6,013 bases of DNA from JBCBEX01 sp039027055 (GTDB lineage Bacteria; Bacteroidota; Rhodothermia; Rhodothermales; Rubricoccaceae). Shown here in pieces: positions 5,069 to 6,013 of the stretch (positions are counted from its first letter, which is position 1; every line of letters begins with the position of its first letter). Where the stretch lies: the NCBI GenBank assembly GCA_039027055.1, contig JBCCLD010000292.1, forward strand, positions 1 through 6,013, in the 5' to 3' direction. A program made the position numbers and the translations under genes. The notes beneath the pieces are model-generated. The model did no database searches, was not told the DNA's origin, and saw nothing but the letters and a program-made list of their open reading frames with translations.

Positions 5069-6013
5069 ATGGCCTCGACCCCGCTGCCAAACGTCGCCTA
5101 CTTCTGCATGGAGTATGGCCTCTCTGACCAGCTCAAGACCTACTCTGGCGGCCTCGGCATCCTTGCCGGGGACCACCTCAAGGGTGCCAAGGACAGCAAC
5201 CTCCCGATCATCGGCATCGGCATCAAGTGGAAGCACGGCTACGGCCGCCAGGTGCTCCAGGACGACAACTCGCAGGAATATGTCTTCCCGGACTACGATT
5301 ACAGCTTCCTCAAGGACACCGGCATCGAAGTGACCGTCCCGGTCGCAGGCACCGACATCCGCGCGAAGGTCTGGCTCTGCGACACCTTCGGCACCGTCCC
5401 GCTCTACCTCCTCGACACGGACGTGCCGGGCAACCCCGAGCCGCTGCTCACGGGCGTCCTCTACGGCGGCAGCCCCGACGCCCGCGTCGCGCAGGAGATG
5501 ATCCTCGGCATCGGGGGGGTCCGCGCCATTCGCGCGCTCGGCCTCGACATCGACCTCTACCACTTCAACGAGGGCCACGCGCTCCTCGCCGCCTTCGAGC
5601 TCATCCGCGAGAAGATGGACAAAGGCGCGAGCTACGGCGAAGCCGTCGCTGAAACGAAGGCCGAAGTCGTCTTCACGACGCACACGCCGGTGCTCGCCGG
5701 CAACGAGGTCCACCCGATCGATCGCTTGGTCCGCCTCGGGGCCGACCTCGGCCTTGGCGCCGACAAGCTCGAAGCGCTCGGCGGCAGCCCATTCGGCATG
5801 ACCGTCGGTGGCCTCAAGCTCGCCTCCAAGGCCAACGGCGTGGCCCAGCTCCACGGCGAGACGGCCAACCAGATGTGGAGCCACGTCGAGGGCCGCCCGC
5901 ACATCCACGCGATCACCAACGGCATCCACCGCCCGACGTGGGTGGACGACGCGATGCTCGACGCCGCCAGCGCCGACCACCTCGACGGCCTCTGGGACGC
6001 CCACCAGAACAAC
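5069..6013 (+). CDS. glgP: Alpha-glucan (glycogen/maltodextrin) phosphorylase, 5' part, cut by right edge
   Basis: A cytoplasmic PLP enzyme that releases glucose-1-phosphate from the ends of alpha-1,4-glucans. The open frame of 315 codons runs without a stop to the last base. It starts MASTPLPNVAYFCMEYGLS, and the glycine-rich loop TYSGGLGILAGDHLKGAKD (24-42) is diagnostic. Further family motifs are HFNEGH (165-170), FTTHTPVLAGNEV (202-214), NGVAQLHG (256-263) and ITNGIHRPTW (282-291). The absence of the long N-terminal regulatory extension and the FCMEY start point to the short TIGR02094-like branch, common in Bacteroidota and relatives, of roughly 550-600 residues from memory. The PLP lysine and most of the C-terminal domain lie beyond the edge, so activity cannot be judged. 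Start choice rests on AAGGA at 5059-5063 and alignment to the family N-terminus. A CRE/LacI-like operator at 5019-5032 suggests sugar control. A run of seven G (5513-5519) is in frame. The 350-codon antisense frame here is a GC-rich shadow. Confidence 0.92.
   Translation, partial: MASTPLPNVAYFCMEYGLSDQLKTYSGGLGILAGDHLKGAKDSNLPIIGIGIKWKHGYGRQVLQDDNSQEYVFPDYDYSFLKDTGIEVTVPVAGTDIRAKVWLCDTFGTVPLYLLDTDVPGNPEPLLTGVLYGGSPDARVAQEMILGIGGVRAIRALGLDIDLYHFNEGHALLAAFELIREKMDKGASYGEAVAETKAEVVFTTHTPVLAGNEVHPIDRLVRLGADLGLGADKLEALGGSPFGMTVGGLKLASKANGVAQLHGETANQMWSHVEGRPHIHAITNGIHRPTWVDDAMLDAASADHLDGLWDAHQNN

Noticed and set aside
4952..6004. 350-codon open frame on the minus strand
   Set aside because: It is fully antisense to the phosphorylase, whose frame carries every family motif. 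The antisense product is Val/Ala/Glu/Asp/Arg-rich with no domain, a typical shadow of GC-rich coding DNA.

Overview
The window is GC-rich chromosomal DNA from a bacterium. It holds four protein-coding genes, all of ordinary families: a half-size ABC exporter (+), a small CsbD-like stress protein (-), a protoporphyrinogen oxidase (+) and the 5' half of an alpha-glucan phosphorylase (+) cut by the right edge. Several clues suggest Bacteroidota or a neighbour, most plausibly a GC-rich member of the Rhodothermota/Rhodothermia (Salinibacter/Rubricoccus type). The phosphorylase is of the short kind beginning YFCMEYGL, three of the four starts lack a clear Shine-Dalgarno sequence, and there are TAnnTTTG-like promoter elements. 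This placement is an inference from family memory; there is no rRNA or other marker to prove it.

Layout. Bases 1-425 are non-coding and contain an edge hairpin (5-46), the left copy of a 37-bp dispersed repeat (70-106) and a strong 13-bp-stem terminator (199-237). Bases 426-2277 encode an MdlA/YheI-like ABC half-exporter whose reading frame is broken by one base in a G5 run (506-510), inside the first membrane helix. Bases 2278-2928 hold no convincing gene; they contain the inverted second copy of the repeat (2563-2599) and a minus-strand terminator (2869-2900). The csbD-like gene lies at 2929-3117 (-). A 355-bp divergent intergenic region follows, with a cluster of small palindromes at 3325-3372. 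The protoporphyrinogen oxidase is at 3473-4915 (+). A 153-bp spacer carries a nested dyad (4956-4997), a LacI/CcpA-type operator (5019-5032) and a Shine-Dalgarno (5059-5063). The phosphorylase gene starts at 5069 and is open to the end of the window.

The genes do not form one operon. The ABC gene and the csbD-like gene converge on a long spacer. The csbD-like gene and hemG diverge from a shared regulatory region. The phosphorylase has its own control region, and its operator suggests repression or activation by a carbohydrate-sensing LacI-family regulator. The functions (lipid/drug export, stress response, heme synthesis, glycogen breakdown) are housekeeping and not obviously linked. I do not see a new defence, mobile or biosynthetic system here. 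The observations most worth checking are the ABC frameshift, the inverted repeat pair around the ABC gene, the operator in front of glgP and the palindrome cluster before hemG.
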